In this document: piece by piece, positions 43,140 to 51,965 of the stretch
Position numbering within the stretch: position 1 is the first letter of the stretch
Layout: each line of letters begins with the position of its first letter
Assembly: GCA_902490735.1 (NCBI GenBank)
Contig: CABUFC010000002.1
Location: 62,001 to 126,000, forward strand
DNA from: an uncultured Oscillospiraceae bacterium
GTDB taxonomy: Bacteria; Bacillota; Clostridia; Oscillospirales; Acutalibacteraceae
Direction: 5' to 3'
DNA length: 64,000 bases
Position numbers and translations under genes: made by a program
The notes under the pieces: model-generated
What the model was told of the DNA's origin: nothing
The model's database searches: none
What the model saw: only the letters and a program-made list of their open reading frames with translations

Positions 43140-43968
43140 TTTCTATTTTGCAGTTACACGGCATAATTGAATCTGAAGTAATAATTTCGCCGATGCTGTT
43201 TGCCGAGATTATGCCGCTTTTCGGGTTTTTAACAGAAATAATGTTGCCTTTAATGTCTGCCTTAACGGAAGAATACTCAAACGCAAGATCTGCATCTTCC
43301 ATTACACAGTTAATAAGGTTTAGATTTTCGCAATAGCAAAACGGCTGAGTCCCTTTTATTTTGCAATTTATTAAGGTTAAATTTTTTGAATACCAGCCGC
43401 AATATTCACCTAAAATCTCGGTGTTTTCAATTATGCTGTTTTCTGTGTGCCAAAACGCGTCTTTTGTATTAAGAACGCTGTCGCTTATTTTTAAATTCTT
43501 TGTGTATTGAAAAGAATATTTTCCAAAAAGCGTAAAGTTACTCAGTGTCAAGTTTTTGGAATGATCGAAAATATATTCACTTTCAACGGTGCTGTCTTTA
43601 ATGTTTAAATTGTTACAGTACCAGCCAAACTCTTCGGACTTTGCCGTTAAATTTTTTATGTTGATATTATCACATTCTCGTAATGCCTTTACGCTTTGAA
43701 TGTTTGTGTTTTCGATTAAACCGTTTTTGCAGTACCAAAAACCTGCGCGCGAAGTATTTTCTAATTTTGAATTTAAAAATTTAAATTTATTTACATGCCA
43801 CATCGGATAACGCAGTGCAAACACGCAGTGATCAACAGTAATATTACGGCCTTCCTTTAAAGAAGATTCTCCGTCCTCTTCGCCGCTAAATGTGCAGTTT
43901 TTTACAACTGAATCTGTTAAATTATAAAGGGCACGTTCATTAGAAAAATTTTTGTTTTCTATAGTCAT
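43123..43968 (-). CDS. DUF3737 family right-handed beta-helix protein
   Basis: 281 residues, no signal peptide. The sequence is a run of short repeats with hydrophobic/Asn ladders, for example VVKNCTFSGEEDGESSLKEG, NITVDHCVFALRYPMWHVN and KNLTLINCKIKGTQPFCYCEN, as expected for a pectate-lyase-like beta helix. It matches DUF3737, a common cytoplasmic family in gut Firmicutes of unknown function. Many rungs carry aromatic and Cys residues (WYCKN, GWYCNN, GWYSKN) that would line one face. Its promoter is back to back with that of the membrane-protein gene at 44081. Confidence 0.82.
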   Translation of the reverse strand: MTIENKNFSNERALYNLTDSVVKNCTFSGEEDGESSLKEGRNITVDHCVFALRYPMWHVNKFKFLNSKLENTSRAGFWYCKNGLIENTNIQSVKALRECDNINIKNLTAKSEEFGWYCNNLNIKDSTVESEYIFDHSKNLTLSNFTLFGKYSFQYTKNLKISDSVLNTKDAFWHTENSIIENTEILGEYCGWYSKNLTLINCKIKGTQPFCYCENLNLINCVMEDADLAFEYSSVKADIKGNIISVKNPKSGIISANSIGEIITSDSIMPCNCKIEIKKDA

Positions 43969-43983
43969 TATATCACCTTTAGT

Positions 43984-44012
43984 ATTTTAGCATACAAATA
44001 TTAAAAAGACAA
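43984..44012 (-). promoter_or_regulatory. Promoter of the DUF3737 gene
   Basis: Minus strand TTGTCT (44007-44012), 17-base spacer, extended -10 with TAAAAT (43984-43989). Confidence 0.6.
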
Positions 44013-44019
44013 TATTGAC

Positions 44020-44048
44020 TTGAATGTTTAAAAAAACATTGGTATAAT
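44020..44048 (+). promoter_or_regulatory. Promoter of the unknown membrane-protein gene
   Basis: TTGAAT at 44020-44025, 17-base spacer and TATAAT at 44043-44048. Confidence 0.65.
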
Positions 44049-44080
44049 AAATTAAGTTAAAATATTTTAGGAGAGATTTT

Positions 44081-45499
44081 ATGCTTTTGGTAATTAAAAA
44101 ATTGATTAAAAAAATCGTGCCGGAAACATTTTGCGGGACAGGCTCACTTGTACCGCTTAAAACCGAAGAAGAAAGCGAAGATATTATAAAGCTTAAAAAA
44201 AGCGGCTCACTTTTGCTTTCGGACAGTACAATTAAATACGGCATTGTAAATTCCGAAAGAAAAATTGCGGCACCGATAATTATCGTCGCGGCATTTTCTT
44301 TAATTACTGCAGTTTTATCAATCATTTTAGGCACAGTAAATACCGAAGTTTCAAAGTATTACGGATATTTCGGAGCCGGCGTTTTGGCGTTTGTTACATA
44401 TCTTATTTTTAAGTATGCATCTTCCAGCTTTAAATCGGCTTCTAAAAAGAAGGATTTAAAAAGCTTTATTATTGTGTCGCTTATAACCTTTTTGTGTACC
44501 TGCGGCATAGGTTTTTCCACTGTATATTATCAAATTTTTAAAAGCAGTTTTGCAGGTGTATTTTTGAATGTTTCGGCTTTTGCCCTTCTTTATGCGCTGG
44601 TTTTTGGCGTTGTATTTTCAAAAAACGGCAAGCGTGGCCGAGTTTATAATATTATTACAGTAGCAATAATTGCACTGTTTGTTGCGTTTTCCGCCAGATG
44701 GGTGGCAAATTTTGCATCGTTTTTATGGCCGGTTAAATACTGCCTTGCCGCCGTCATGCTAATACTGATGGTCGTTGTTTTAGTACTTGACTATAAAAAA
44801 AGCAGAGCAAAAAAAGTGAACCTTTTAAAGCCCTTTATAATATTAGTTGTTTTTGCTGCAGCGGCGTCGGCGCTTGCCTTTAGTATAATGCTGCTTCACG
44901 GTGAAAAAAATCCCTTTCTTTATACTGCGAGCACTTTTTGCACTTCGATTTTCGGAGGAGATTTAAGCTCGTTAGGAATTTTAAATAACACAGCAGTAAA
45001 CAGCATGCTTTCCGCAGAAACCATGTTTGTTTACATATTGCCGCTGGCATTTATTGTTCCGGGAAGTTTAATTTCCAATACCATAATAGGTTCCGGCACT
45101 TATCTTGGATTTATTGAAAACGGATTTTTAGGAGCATTTTTGTATTATTTGCTAAGCCTTGTTGTAGTTGTCGGAGGATTTATAACACTATTTAGTTTTG
45201 TAAAGTGCTATGTTGATGCCGGCAAGCGTACCGAAAAAATAATAGCCGTTAAAAAATGGCTAAGTCCGGTACTAACCGGATTAATGCTTTCGGCTGTGTT
45301 TAACTTTGCGGCGGCATTTGTCAATATTCTTAATATAAGCTTCCCCGGTATTTTCGGTATTGCCCTTTTTGCGGTACTTTGTTTTGTATGCCATTATTTA
45401 AAAACATATTACGATATTAAAAATTACTATTTAGTTTTAATCTGCGGCTTAGCTGTGTCTTTACTTATGTTTATGTCCGGCGGCCAAAGCTGGTTTTAA
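44081..45499 (+). CDS. Polytopic membrane protein, not recognised
   Basis: 472 residues behind AGGAGAG. A soluble head of about 60 residues is followed by about eleven or twelve hydrophobic segments. Around residue 285-350 there is a conserved-looking stretch, TASTFCTSIFGGDLSSLGI then ILPLAFIVPGSLISNTIIGSG, that faintly recalls the repeated motif of chromate-type (CHR) transporters, but the match is too weak to name. It is a single-gene unit ending at a terminator. A transporter role is only inferred from the number of membrane segments. Confidence 0.6.
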   Translation: MLLVIKKLIKKIVPETFCGTGSLVPLKTEEESEDIIKLKKSGSLLLSDSTIKYGIVNSERKIAAPIIIVAAFSLITAVLSIILGTVNTEVSKYYGYFGAGVLAFVTYLIFKYASSSFKSASKKKDLKSFIIVSLITFLCTCGIGFSTVYYQIFKSSFAGVFLNVSAFALLYALVFGVVFSKNGKRGRVYNIITVAIIALFVAFSARWVANFASFLWPVKYCLAAVMLILMVVVLVLDYKKSRAKKVNLLKPFIILVVFAAAASALAFSIMLLHGEKNPFLYTASTFCTSIFGGDLSSLGILNNTAVNSMLSAETMFVYILPLAFIVPGSLISNTIIGSGTYLGFIENGFLGAFLYYLLSLVVVVGGFITLFSFVKCYVDAGKRTEKIIAVKKWLSPVLTGLMLSAVFNFAAAFVNILNISFPGIFGIALFAVLCFVCHYLKTYYDIKNYYLVLICGLAVSLLMFMSGGQSWF

Positions 45500-45528
45500 A
45501 AAAGACCCTCATGGGTCTTTTTTTTAAA
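45498..45528. terminator. Bidirectional terminator before the U32 peptidase gene
   Basis: AAAAAAGACCC TCAT GGGTCTTTTTTTT, shared by converging genes. Confidence 0.92.
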
Positions 45529-47527
45529 TTACGCCGTTTTTATATAAAGCTTTAGTGTAACCTTTATTGTTTTTAAATTGACCGCTTTTGTACTGCAAAA
45601 TTATGTCTTCTGCTTCCGCGCGGTTTTCAAAAGTAAAGTTTAAAAAAATATGGTCATTTTTTGGCTTTGTTTTTATATTAGTAATATCGCTGTTCAAAAT
45701 TTCAGAAAAACCGCCGCAACATATAACCGGAAATTTTTTATTCATGCGGTCTGATATAAAATGGTTGCACTTTTTGCAGCCAACGCCGTTTTTTATGGGG
45801 CAGTTCCGTGTTATCATAAGCGGTAGTCTCCCGTAGCAAAATATGCCCTCAGAACGTTTTATATCTTCGCACTCATAATTTTTAAGCTCGGGAGATTTTA
45901 CCGTAAGCTTTACGCCCATATCATAAAGTGCGTCTACGGTTTTGCTGTTAAAAATGCCAAGGCTCCAACTGCCGATAATTTTAAAACCGTGCTTTTTAAA
46001 AAACGGAAGCATTCCTATGTTTTCCATAAATGCATATTTAAAACCGTTTTTCTTCGAAAGAGCAACCTGTTCTTCAAAAAGCTTTTCATTTAAAATACCG
46101 GCGCTAAAACGCGCAACGGGAGTGGTGTTTAAAATGCTGTTTGCATTACAGTCATATGGAATAATCGTATAATCCGCACCGCTTGGAATTTCTGATTTAT
46201 TATAAATATTGGCTATTATTTTTTGTGCTAAGTCGCTTTTTTTAATGGGTTTTTCAATCTGTATATTTATTTCTCTGTTTTCTAATATTGATCTATCTTC
46301 ATCTATGGATTTTACCATTAGTTTTTTTAACTCGTTTAGTTTGTTTGAAAAAAGCCCGTTTTGAATTTCATAATTAAATCCGTTTAGATAATAAACGGTT
46401 CCTCCGAGTTTCGAAAAGGTTTTTTTAACGCGTTCCGGTGTAAGCGGTGAAGAAATTGCTTTTTGTGAAGCCTCGGCACTAAAACGATACTCTTTTTTTT
46501 CGCACATAGCTTTTAAAGAAATCGGTTGGTTTTCTTTTATTGTGATATCTATATCAAGCGGTATTTTTTGCAGCTCGTTTCTGTAAAGTTCTTTAATTTT
46601 ACTTTGCGCGGCACCGGATTTTTGTTTATCTTCTTCACTTCTTATTCCAAACATGGAGTGGATGTTGCCGGTAAAATACCCGTCGGTAAAACCATCCCTT
46701 GAAAAAATGTCCTTTAAAAGATTAAAAATTTCGTCGTCGCTTATACTAAAGGTTGCTTTTTTAAGTGCCGAAGCATAAGCCGCCGTGGACGCTGCAACAT
46801 ACTGCGCGCTTTTCATTCTGCCTTCTATTTTTAGCGAGTCCACCCCGATTTTTTTTAGCTCTTCTAAATCATTAATTAAGCATAAATCCTTTAGTGAAAG
46901 ATCATATCCGTTGCCGCCTGCCGCTTTAAAAGGAAGCCTGCAAGACCCGGCGCACATTCCGCGGTTGGCGCTTCTGCCGCCTAGGGCTGCGGACATTAAG
47001 CATCTGCCCGACATTGACATACAAAGAGCACCATGTACAAATACTTCGGTTTTCATATCAAGCTTTTTTGCTTTTTCGCATATTTGTTTAATTGTGTTTT
47101 TATCGCATTCTCTGCCTATTACAACCTGTTTTATGCCAAGTGCCTTTAGCACATCAAGCGCGGCAGGATTATGGACCGTCATTTGGGTTGAAGCATGCAA
47201 CTCAATTTCGGGAGCACATTTGTGCAATATTGAAATAAGGCCAATATCTTGCAAAATAATTGCATCTACGCCGCGTTTATATGCTTCTGCGGCTAAATGC
47301 GCCGCTTCTTCTAATTCGTTTTCTTTAATTAAAACGTTTAGTGTTAAATAGCATTTTGCGTTATATTTTCGGCATAGTTTGGTAGCATAAGACAAATCTT
47401 CAAGAGTAAAATTTTCGGCGCGCTGTCTTGCATTAAAGCGGTCTAGTCCAAGATAAACGGCGTCTGCGCCGGATCGTAAGGCTGCGAGTAACGATTCCTT
47501 ATCGCCTGCAGGAGATAACAGTTCCAT
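45524..47527 (-). CDS. U32-family protein with DUF3656, RlhA-like
   Basis: 667 residues. The N-terminal U32 domain has the TIM-barrel start ELLSPAGDKESLLAALRSGADAVY, the catalytic/cluster region EVFVHGALCMSMSGRC, and GGRSANRGMCAGSCRLPF with the conserved cysteines. The middle part (about 370-470) corresponds to DUF3656, and later cysteines (NCPIKNGVGCKKCNHF) complete a probable Fe-S site. The length and layout match RlhA (YdcP), which hydroxylates C2501 of 23S rRNA, better than the shorter collagenase-like or UbiU/V members. It is probably cotranscribed with the AraC gene 17 bases upstream. Confidence 0.82.
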   Translation of the reverse strand: MELLSPAGDKESLLAALRSGADAVYLGLDRFNARQRAENFTLEDLSYATKLCRKYNAKCYLTLNVLIKENELEEAAHLAAEAYKRGVDAIILQDIGLISILHKCAPEIELHASTQMTVHNPAALDVLKALGIKQVVIGRECDKNTIKQICEKAKKLDMKTEVFVHGALCMSMSGRCLMSAALGGRSANRGMCAGSCRLPFKAAGGNGYDLSLKDLCLINDLEELKKIGVDSLKIEGRMKSAQYVAASTAAYASALKKATFSISDDEIFNLLKDIFSRDGFTDGYFTGNIHSMFGIRSEEDKQKSGAAQSKIKELYRNELQKIPLDIDITIKENQPISLKAMCEKKEYRFSAEASQKAISSPLTPERVKKTFSKLGGTVYYLNGFNYEIQNGLFSNKLNELKKLMVKSIDEDRSILENREINIQIEKPIKKSDLAQKIIANIYNKSEIPSGADYTIIPYDCNANSILNTTPVARFSAGILNEKLFEEQVALSKKNGFKYAFMENIGMLPFFKKHGFKIIGSWSLGIFNSKTVDALYDMGVKLTVKSPELKNYECEDIKRSEGIFCYGRLPLMITRNCPIKNGVGCKKCNHFISDRMNKKFPVICCGGFSEILNSDITNIKTKPKNDHIFLNFTFENRAEAEDIILQYKSGQFKNNKGYTKALYKNGVI

Positions 47528-47543
47528 AAAAAACCTCTTCGTA

Positions 47544-48326
47544 TTATTTACAATCGTTTTTTGGTGAAAAACCGAATTTTTTTCGATATGCTCTGTAAAA
47601 TGAGCAATAATCGCTAAAACCGCATTCTAAAAACACGTTTGTAGGTCGACTGCCGTTTTTTAATAGCTCTTTTGCAAGAAGCAGCCGTTTTGTAATTATG
47701 TATTCCCACACGGTGGTACCTGTTATTTTTTTAAATCTGCGGTTTAATTGCGACTGGCTGATATAAAACTTTTCGCTTATATTTTTTAGGTTTAGCTCTT
47801 CCGCCAAGTTTTCATTTATAAAAGTAATTATATCTATAATATTGTCTTTAATGTCATATTCGTAATTTAATGAAGGGAAATGCTCTTTAAGCTCTAATAG
47901 CAACAATGTTAAATAAATGCGCTTTTTATCCGTGCTTTTTAATGAACATATTTTTTTAAAATAATATATCCAGTTGGTATTTCTTACAATATTTGAAGGA
48001 AAAATGTTTTTTGTTCCTAACGGACGGCTGTCTAAAAAGCTTATTATTTCCGACTTGTAATCGTCTACTATCGCGTTTTCGTTAAACATAATAACAATGC
48101 GCTCGTAGGGCAAACTTTGGTTTATCATAAGTCTGTGAGCTTCTGCTTTTTTCATTAATACAATGTCGCCTGATTTTAGATGATACACTGTGCCTTCTAC
48201 AAAAAAGCTTGCAGAGCCGGACAAAAAACAAAATAACTCATAACATCCGTGAGTACGCATCTGAAACATGGTAGCTTCGGGAGATTTTGTTAATTTGTGC
48301 TTTGAGTCAAGCATTATTTCCGACAT
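47544..48326 (-). CDS. AraC-family regulator, divergent from the uronate/amino-sugar operon
   Basis: 260 residues with AGAGGTG seven bases before the ATG. The cupin sensor (LFCFLSGSASFFVEGTVYHLKSGDIVLMKKAEAHR) occupies the first third. The C-terminal 100 residues are a two-HTH DNA-binding domain (NLKNISEKFYISQSQLNRRFKKITGTTVWEYI and PTNVFLECGFSDYCSFYRAYRKKFGFSP). It faces the eda-nagA operon, making it the best local candidate regulator, although the U32 gene lies downstream on the same transcript. Confidence 0.9.
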   Translation of the reverse strand: MSEIMLDSKHKLTKSPEATMFQMRTHGCYELFCFLSGSASFFVEGTVYHLKSGDIVLMKKAEAHRLMINQSLPYERIVIMFNENAIVDDYKSEIISFLDSRPLGTKNIFPSNIVRNTNWIYYFKKICSLKSTDKKRIYLTLLLLELKEHFPSLNYEYDIKDNIIDIITFINENLAEELNLKNISEKFYISQSQLNRRFKKITGTTVWEYIITKRLLLAKELLKNGSRPTNVFLECGFSDYCSFYRAYRKKFGFSPKNDCK

Positions 48327-48345
48327 CTAAAAACACCTCTAAAAA

Positions 48346-48374
48346 ATTATAATATAACATGCGCATTTTTTCAA
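48346..48374 (-). promoter_or_regulatory. Promoter of the AraC-U32 pair
   Basis: Minus strand TTGAAA (48369-48374), 17-base spacer, TATAAT (48346-48351). Confidence 0.7.
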
Positions 48375-48391
48375 TATTTTTCTGATTTTAT

Positions 48392-48426
48392 TTTCTATGG
48401 AATTAGAAATATATATAATATATAAT
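48392..48426 (+). promoter_or_regulatory. Promoter of the eda-nagA operon with a dyad around the -35 box
   Basis: TGGAAT (48398-48403) and TATAAT (48421-48426) are 17 bases apart. TTTCTA (48392-48397) and TAGAAA (48404-48409) are perfect inverted arms placed exactly on either side of the -35 hexamer, so a bound repressor would block polymerase. Confidence 0.55.
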
Positions 48427-48464
48427 CAAGATATAGCAAACTTTGAAAATAAAGGATGATAGTT

Positions 48465-49019
48465 ATGGAAAAATGCATACCGGTTGTGGTAATTAAAGAA
48501 CTTGAAGAAACCGATAAAATTATGAAGGCGCTGGCTTTAAACGGCATACACTGCGCGGAAATCACCTTTCGTACAGCTGTTGCGGCAGACGCCATTAAAT
48601 ACGCGTCACAACACTATAAGGATATGCTTATAGGAGCCGGCACTGTTATAAATGCAGAGCAGTGCGAAAAAGCGCTGAAAGCCGGAGCAAAATTTATTGT
48701 GTCGCCCGGCCTTTCCGAAAATGTTGCAAATATTTGCAAAAAAAATAACATTCCGTATTATCCGGGATGTGTTACTCCTACGGAAATTATGAAAGCGCTT
48801 GAACTTGGAATTACCACCGTTAAATTTTTCCCTGCTAATATTTACGGAGGGCTAAAAGCATTAAAAGCGCTTTCGGCGCCTTTTCCGCAAATTAAGTTTA
48901 TTCCTACAGGCGGCGTTAACCGAGATAATATCGACGAGTTTTTGGCTTTTGATAAGGTGGCTGCTATTGGCGGAAGCTTTTTTGTAAAAGAATCACTTGA
49001 AAAAATGGAGGAAAAATAA
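48465..49019 (+). CDS. eda: 2-keto-3-deoxy-6-phosphogluconate aldolase
   Basis: 184 residues from the ATG at 48465 (AAAGGA nine bases upstream). The TIM barrel splits KDPG to pyruvate and glyceraldehyde 3-phosphate. Visible motifs: CIPVVVIKE, AEITFRTAVAADAI with the catalytic Glu, GAGTVINAEQ, KFIVSPGLSENV, and the Schiff-base Lys in TTVKFFPANIYGG, then FIPTGGVNRDNI. It is the first gene of the ten-gene operon and ends one base before the kinase. Confidence 0.94.
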   Translation: MEKCIPVVVIKELEETDKIMKALALNGIHCAEITFRTAVAADAIKYASQHYKDMLIGAGTVINAEQCEKALKAGAKFIVSPGLSENVANICKKNNIPYYPGCVTPTEIMKALELGITTVKFFPANIYGGLKALKALSAPFPQIKFIPTGGVNRDNIDEFLAFDKVAAIGGSFFVKESLEKMEEK

Positions 49020-49020
49020 A

Positions 49021-50043
49021 ATGGCAAGGGTTGTAACTTTCGGTGAAATAATGTTAAGGCTTGCACCGCCTTTATATTATAGATTTTTCCAGAATGATCA
49101 AATGCAGGCAACATTTGGCGGCGGTGAAGCAAACGTGGCGGTTAGCCTTGCTAATTTTGGACTTGACAGCAGATATGTAACAAAACTTCCTTTAAATGCA
49201 ATAGGCGACGCGGCAATAAACAGCCTTCGTTATTTCGGTGTGGATACTTCTAAAATTGTCCGCGGAGGTGAAAGAGTAGGTATATACTATCTTGAAAAAG
49301 GTGCCTCTCAGCGCGGATCCGTCTGCGTTTATGATAGAAAATATTCCTCAGTTTCAATGGCAGAACCAAAAGATTTTAACTGGGACGAAATTTTTGAAGG
49401 CGCCGACTGGTTTCATTTTACAGGTATTACTCCGGCATTAAACCCACAGCTTGTAGATATTTGCATCGAAGCCTGCAAGGCCGCTAAAGCAAAAGGCGCA
49501 AAGATTTCATGCGATTTAAACTATCGCGGCAAACTTTGGACCAGAGAGCAAGCTAAAGCCGCTATGACAAAGATTTGCAAATATGTCGATGTTTGCATTG
49601 CAAATGAGGAAGATGCGGCCGACGTTTTCGGAATTAAGGCAGAAAACACAGATATAACCGGCGGCAAGCTTGATGCAGAAGGCTATAAATCGGTTGCGAA
49701 ACAATTGGCTGATACCTTCTCTTTTGAAAAGGTTGCTATAACGCTTAGAACGTCAATCTCTGCAAACGATAACGACTGGGCGGCTATGCTTTACGATAAT
49801 AAGGATTATTATTTTTCAAAAAGTTATCACCTTCATATAGTCGATCGCGTAGGCGGCGGCGATTCTTTTGGCGCAGGCCTTATTTACTCGTTGATAAGCG
49901 GCAAAAAACCGCAAGACGCAATAGAGTTCGCGGTTGCAGCTTCGGCGCTTAAACACTCTGTTGAGGGCGATTTTAACAGAGTAACTGTAAGTGAAGTTGA
50001 AAAATTAGCTGCCGGCAACGCTTCCGGCAGGGTTCAAAGATAG
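49021..50043 (+). CDS. kdgK: 2-keto-3-deoxygluconate kinase (PfkB family)
   Basis: 340 residues from the ATG at 49021; a longer frame starting inside eda is unsupported. Ribokinase-fold motifs: FGEIMLRLAPP at the start, the sugar-binding FGGGEANVAVSLANFG, and the ATP/anion-hole motif DRVGGGDSFGAGLIYSL with the catalytic Asp. Phosphorylates KDG made by UxuA to KDPG for Eda. The context decides for KDG over other PfkB substrates. Confidence 0.9.
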   Translation: MARVVTFGEIMLRLAPPLYYRFFQNDQMQATFGGGEANVAVSLANFGLDSRYVTKLPLNAIGDAAINSLRYFGVDTSKIVRGGERVGIYYLEKGASQRGSVCVYDRKYSSVSMAEPKDFNWDEIFEGADWFHFTGITPALNPQLVDICIEACKAAKAKGAKISCDLNYRGKLWTREQAKAAMTKICKYVDVCIANEEDAADVFGIKAENTDITGGKLDAEGYKSVAKQLADTFSFEKVAITLRTSISANDNDWAAMLYDNKDYYFSKSYHLHIVDRVGGGDSFGAGLIYSLISGKKPQDAIEFAVAASALKHSVEGDFNRVTVSEVEKLAAGNASGRVQR

Positions 50044-50051
50044 GGGTTATT

Positions 50052-51095
50052 ATGAAATTATCATTTAGGTGGTACGGTAAAGACGATCCTATAAGTTTAG
50101 AGTATATAAGTCAAATCCCGAATATGCGCTCGGTTGTAAGTGCGGTTTACGACGTAGCACCCGGCGAAGTTTGGCCGGAAGAAAGCATTGCTGAATTAAA
50201 GCGCCAAGCCGAAAGTGCGGGACTTTTATTTGACATAGTAGAATCTGTTCCTGTTCCCGAAGATATAAAGCTTGGAAACGAAAATGCAGATAGGCTTACC
50301 GATATTTACTGCGAAAATATTCGCCGGCTTGCAAAATACGGAGTAAAGTGCATAACATACAACTTTATGCCCGTGTTTGACTGGACAAGAACATGCCTTG
50401 ATAAAAAAGCGGCGGACGGCTCTACAAGCCTTGTGCTTTATCAAGACGAGCTTAAAGGGTTAGACCCGTTAAAGGACGATATACAGCTTCCCGGTTGGGA
50501 TGCAAGCTATACAAAATCTGAAATCCGCGAGCTTATTTTAGCTTATAAAGAGCTTAAGGCCGAAGGACTTTGGAAAAACTTAGAAAGATTTTTAAAAAAG
50601 ATAATTCCGGTGGCGGAAGAGTGCGGCATTAAAATGGCTATTCATCCGGACGATCCGCCGTATCCGATTTTCGGTATTCCGAGGATTATTACTAACGAAA
50701 CAAACATTGACCGCTTATTAAGCATTGTGGACAGCGAAGCCAACAGCCTTTGTTTTTGCACCGGGTCTCTTGGAAGCGCGGATTTTAATGATATTCCTAA
50801 AATGGTTCGCAAGTACAGCGCTAAAAACAGAATTGCTTTTATGCATATTCGCCAGGTAAAACTTTTGCCCGACGGCAGTTTCGAAGAAAGCGGGCATCTG
50901 TCGTCAAACGGCAATATCGACATGTACGAAGTGGTTAAAGCCTTGGTCGATAACGGCTTCGACGGTTATGTGCGGCCGGACCACGGAAGAATGATCTGGG
51001 GCGAAACGGGAAAACCGGGATATGGTCTTTACGACCGGGCGCTCGGCGCGGCCTATATAAACGGATTATTCGAAGCCTGTGAAAAAGCTAAATAG
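50052..51095 (+). CDS. uxuA: Mannonate dehydratase
   Basis: 347 residues. UxuA removes water from D-mannonate to give KDG. Signatures: the first strand LSFRWYGKDDPISLEYISQIP, ITYNFMPVFDWTRT, the metal ligands in MAIHPDDPPYPIFGIPRI, FCTGSLGS, FMHIRQVK and YVRPDHGRMIWGE. It starts eight bases after kdgK. The pathway upstream (glucuronate isomerase, uxaC) is not in the window. Confidence 0.95.
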   Translation: MKLSFRWYGKDDPISLEYISQIPNMRSVVSAVYDVAPGEVWPEESIAELKRQAESAGLLFDIVESVPVPEDIKLGNENADRLTDIYCENIRRLAKYGVKCITYNFMPVFDWTRTCLDKKAADGSTSLVLYQDELKGLDPLKDDIQLPGWDASYTKSEIRELILAYKELKAEGLWKNLERFLKKIIPVAEECGIKMAIHPDDPPYPIFGIPRIITNETNIDRLLSIVDSEANSLCFCTGSLGSADFNDIPKMVRKYSAKNRIAFMHIRQVKLLPDGSFEESGHLSSNGNIDMYEVVKALVDNGFDGYVRPDHGRMIWGETGKPGYGLYDRALGAAYINGLFEACEKAK

Positions 51096-51104
51096 GAGAT
51101 TATT

Positions 51105-51956
51105 ATGAAAGAAAACGTTTTAAATACCGATTTATCGGGTAAGGTTGCAGTTGTAACAGGTGCCGGCGGCGTGTTGTGCTCGGCTTTTGCAAAAACACTT
51201 GCAAATGCAGGCGCAAAGGTTGCTTTGCTTGATTTAAACGTTGAAGCGGCAACCCGCTTTGCAGAAGAAATTATTAAGGAAGGCGGCATCGCAAAAGGCT
51301 ATAAATGCAATGTGCTTGATAAAGCGGCCTGTTTTGCTGTTGCCGACGAAATTGAAAAAGACCTTGGAAAATGCGATATACTAATTAACGGTGCCGGCGG
51401 TAACAACCCTAAAGCTACAACAGATAAAGAATACTACGAGCCCGGCGATATCGACGCAGACATTAAAAGCTTTTTTAATCTTGATGCCGACGGAGTTGGC
51501 TTTGTATTTAATTTAAACTTTTTAGGCACTTTAATTCCAACACAGGCGTTTGCGCGTCAAATGGTTGGAAGAAGCGCCTGCAGCATTTTAAATATTTCGA
51601 GCATGAACGCCTTTACTCCGCTTACAAAAATCCCGGCGTATTCAGGCGCTAAAGCTGCTATATCCAATTTTACTCAGTGGTTAGCTGTTCATTTCAGCAA
51701 AGCAGGTATAAGAGTAAATGCCATAGCACCCGGATTTTTTTCCACAAAACAAAACGCGGCGCTTCTTTTTAATTCCGACGGTACTCCAACGGCTAGAACC
51801 GGAAAAATTCTTGCAGCAACTCCGCTTGGTCGTTTTGGGGAGCCTTATGAGCTTGAAGGTGCGTTATTGTTTTTATTAAACGAAAAAGCGGCAGGCTTTA
51901 TTACAGGTGTTGTTTTGCCGGTAGACGGCGGTTTTTCAGCCTATTCCGGCGTTTAA
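51105..51956 (+). CDS. SDR-family D-mannonate oxidoreductase (fructuronate reductase)
   Basis: 283 residues of the short-chain dehydrogenase fold. NAD site VAVVTGAGGVLCSAFAKTL, ILINGAGGNNP, catalytic Ser in LNISSMNAF and YSGAKAAISNFTQW with Tyr/Lys. The 25-residue insertion EPGDIDADIKSFFNLDADG is seen in the YjmF/UxuB-type SDRs that reduce fructuronate to mannonate in Bacillus. Its place directly after uxuA supports this job. Confidence 0.88.
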   Translation: MKENVLNTDLSGKVAVVTGAGGVLCSAFAKTLANAGAKVALLDLNVEAATRFAEEIIKEGGIAKGYKCNVLDKAACFAVADEIEKDLGKCDILINGAGGNNPKATTDKEYYEPGDIDADIKSFFNLDADGVGFVFNLNFLGTLIPTQAFARQMVGRSACSILNISSMNAFTPLTKIPAYSGAKAAISNFTQWLAVHFSKAGIRVNAIAPGFFSTKQNAALLFNSDGTPTARTGKILAATPLGRFGEPYELEGALLFLLNEKAAGFITGVVLPVDGGFSAYSGV

Positions 51957-51965
51957 GGAGATAAT

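Noticed and set aside
46785..47351. A 188-codon plus-strand frame opposite the U32 gene
   Set aside because: It mirrors the strong coding pattern of the U32 gene, has no ribosome site and resembles no protein.
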